DNA of 6,273 nucleotides from Desulfobacteraceae bacterium. Lineage in GTDB: Bacteria > Desulfobacterota > Desulfobacteria > Desulfobacterales > UBA11574. The number at the start of each line of letters is the position of its first letter. Positions within the stretch are counted from its first letter, which is position 1. A model generated the notes under the pieces. That model saw only the letters and a list, made by a program, of their open reading frames with translations, searched no databases and was not told the DNA's origin. The DNA is taken from NCBI GenBank assembly GCA_003486165.1, contig DNGT01000149.1:2890-9162 (forward strand). The letters run 5' to 3'. Both the position numbers and the translations under genes were made by a program. This document shows positions 5,710 through 6,273 of this stretch, in pieces.

Positions 5710-6273
5710 ATGAACGGTCAAGAAGTGAAAACAATTAACAGCCTGAAAGAGGAAGGAACATTTGCCCTGAGAAATTCTTTTCTGTTTCCCTTAATCTACC
5801 ATTTGATTCGTGTTTCGCTCAGTGTAATTTTTTTGTGGTCCGGCATTTCAAAGCTGATGGAGCCTACGGAATTTGCCGTAATTATAAATGCATACGGTTT
5901 AATGCCCAAGGCTTGGATTCTGCCGCTGGCCATTATCCTACCTTTGCTTGAGATGGTCTTCGGCTTAGGTTTATTAATGGAAATTCGGGGGTCTCTATCT
6001 GTCATCACGGGACTTTTATTGTTGTTTATAGCAATCTTTAGCTACGGTATCTGGCTGGGGCTTGATGTCGACTGCGGCTGTTTCGGGCCGCAAGATCCCG
6101 AGTCTGAGGCTTTTCACAGTCTGCGTCCAGCGCTTTATCGGGATTTTATAATGTTTGCAGGAGTTATTTATTTATATATTTGGCGTTGTTACCGGTCGAT
6201 TAAACCGGTTCGATTGATGTCCCTTTTCAATAGTTTATTCCACAGAGGGGGTATTATTGATGCACACGATTAA
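5710..6273 (+). CDS. MauE/DoxX-like integral membrane protein with periplasmic CxC motif
   Basis: A 187-residue predicted inner-membrane protein of the MauE/DoxX-like group, whose members are often tied to thiol-disulfide chemistry or to maturation of periplasmic enzymes. Counted from this start, helices are predicted at about 26-47 (with the typical LWSGISKLMEP at its end), 68-90, 95-117 and 144-161. The family's most telling motif, DVDCGCFG, lies at 119-126 with Cys122 and Cys124. By the positive-inside rule (EIRG and RCYRSIKPVR inside) this motif faces the periplasm. Cys122 and Cys124 are therefore candidates for redox or metal chemistry; that is inference. ATG 5692 would give 193 residues but lacks a ribosome-binding site. 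The last codons overlap a probable following gene. Substrate and partners cannot be read from the sequence; methylamine use is not implied, because no mau structural genes are seen. Confidence 0.8.
   Translation: MNGQEVKTINSLKEEGTFALRNSFLFPLIYHLIRVSLSVIFLWSGISKLMEPTEFAVIINAYGLMPKAWILPLAIILPLLEMVFGLGLLMEIRGSLSVITGLLLLFIAIFSYGIWLGLDVDCGCFGPQDPESEAFHSLRPALYRDFIMFAGVIYLYIWRCYRSIKPVRLMSLFNSLFHRGGIIDAHD
6260..6273 (+). CDS. Probable start of a further gene, cut by the window end
   Basis: ATG 6260 follows a strong GAGGGGG (6245-6251) by eight bases and would begin Met-His-Thr-Ile. It lies inside the last codons of the MauE/DoxX-like gene in another frame, as expected for a translationally coupled operon partner. 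Only four complete codons are visible, so nothing can be said of the product. MauE/DoxX-like genes often neighbour thioredoxin-like or rhodanese-like genes, which makes such a product a reasonable expectation, not an observation. Confidence 0.45.

Noticed and set aside
5517..5738. Open frame of about 73 codons on the plus strand without ATG (reads VNRHFLVRLKNYGHADIDF in its middle)
   Set aside because: It has no convincing start or ribosome-binding site, runs into the MauE/DoxX-like gene in another frame, becomes a low-complexity Ile/Leu/Tyr run, and resembles no family I know. It could be a decayed gene fragment but this cannot be supported.

Overview
The window looks like ordinary chromosomal DNA from an anaerobic, menaquinone-using Gram-negative bacterium. 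A Desulfobacterota (deltaproteobacterial sulfate-reducer type) host is the best guess. That guess rests on the futalosine menaquinone genes, the general protein character, and an inverted-repeat element between mqnA and mqnC that resembles, from memory, a dispersed repeat of Desulfobacterales. No 16S rRNA or other taxonomic marker is present.

Region 1 (1-3149, + strand) is a futalosine-pathway menaquinone cluster. It holds the 3' end of mqnA (chorismate dehydratase), a ~160 bp imperfect palindromic repeat, mqnC (radical SAM cyclic dehypoxanthinyl futalosine synthase), mqnD (1,4-dihydroxy-6-naphthoate synthase) and a nucleosidase best read as mqnB (futalosine hydrolase). mqnC and mqnD overlap by 4 bases, and mqnD and mqnB overlap by 19 bases with mqnB starting at a TTG, so these three genes are probably translationally coupled. 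The genes cover chorismate to dihydroxynaphthoate except for the MqnE step, which is not in the window.

Region 2 (3286-5335, - strand, convergent with region 1) is a two-gene unit. A 181-residue protein with four predicted membrane segments is followed after 34 bases by a 489-residue dynamin-superfamily NTPase. The NTPase carries motifs resembling eukaryotic EHD proteins and a predicted two-helix membrane hairpin. I do not recognise a described system for this pair; it is the most interesting part of the window and may act in membrane remodelling.

Region 3 (5336-5709) is an AT-rich divergent intergenic region. It contains a good candidate minus-strand promoter, a hairpin, and several ATTGA/TCAAT half-sites that may be operators. 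Region 4 (5710-6273, + strand) encodes a four-helix MauE/DoxX-like membrane protein with a Cys-Gly-Cys motif predicted to face the periplasm. Its end overlaps a likely start of a further gene that runs out of the window.
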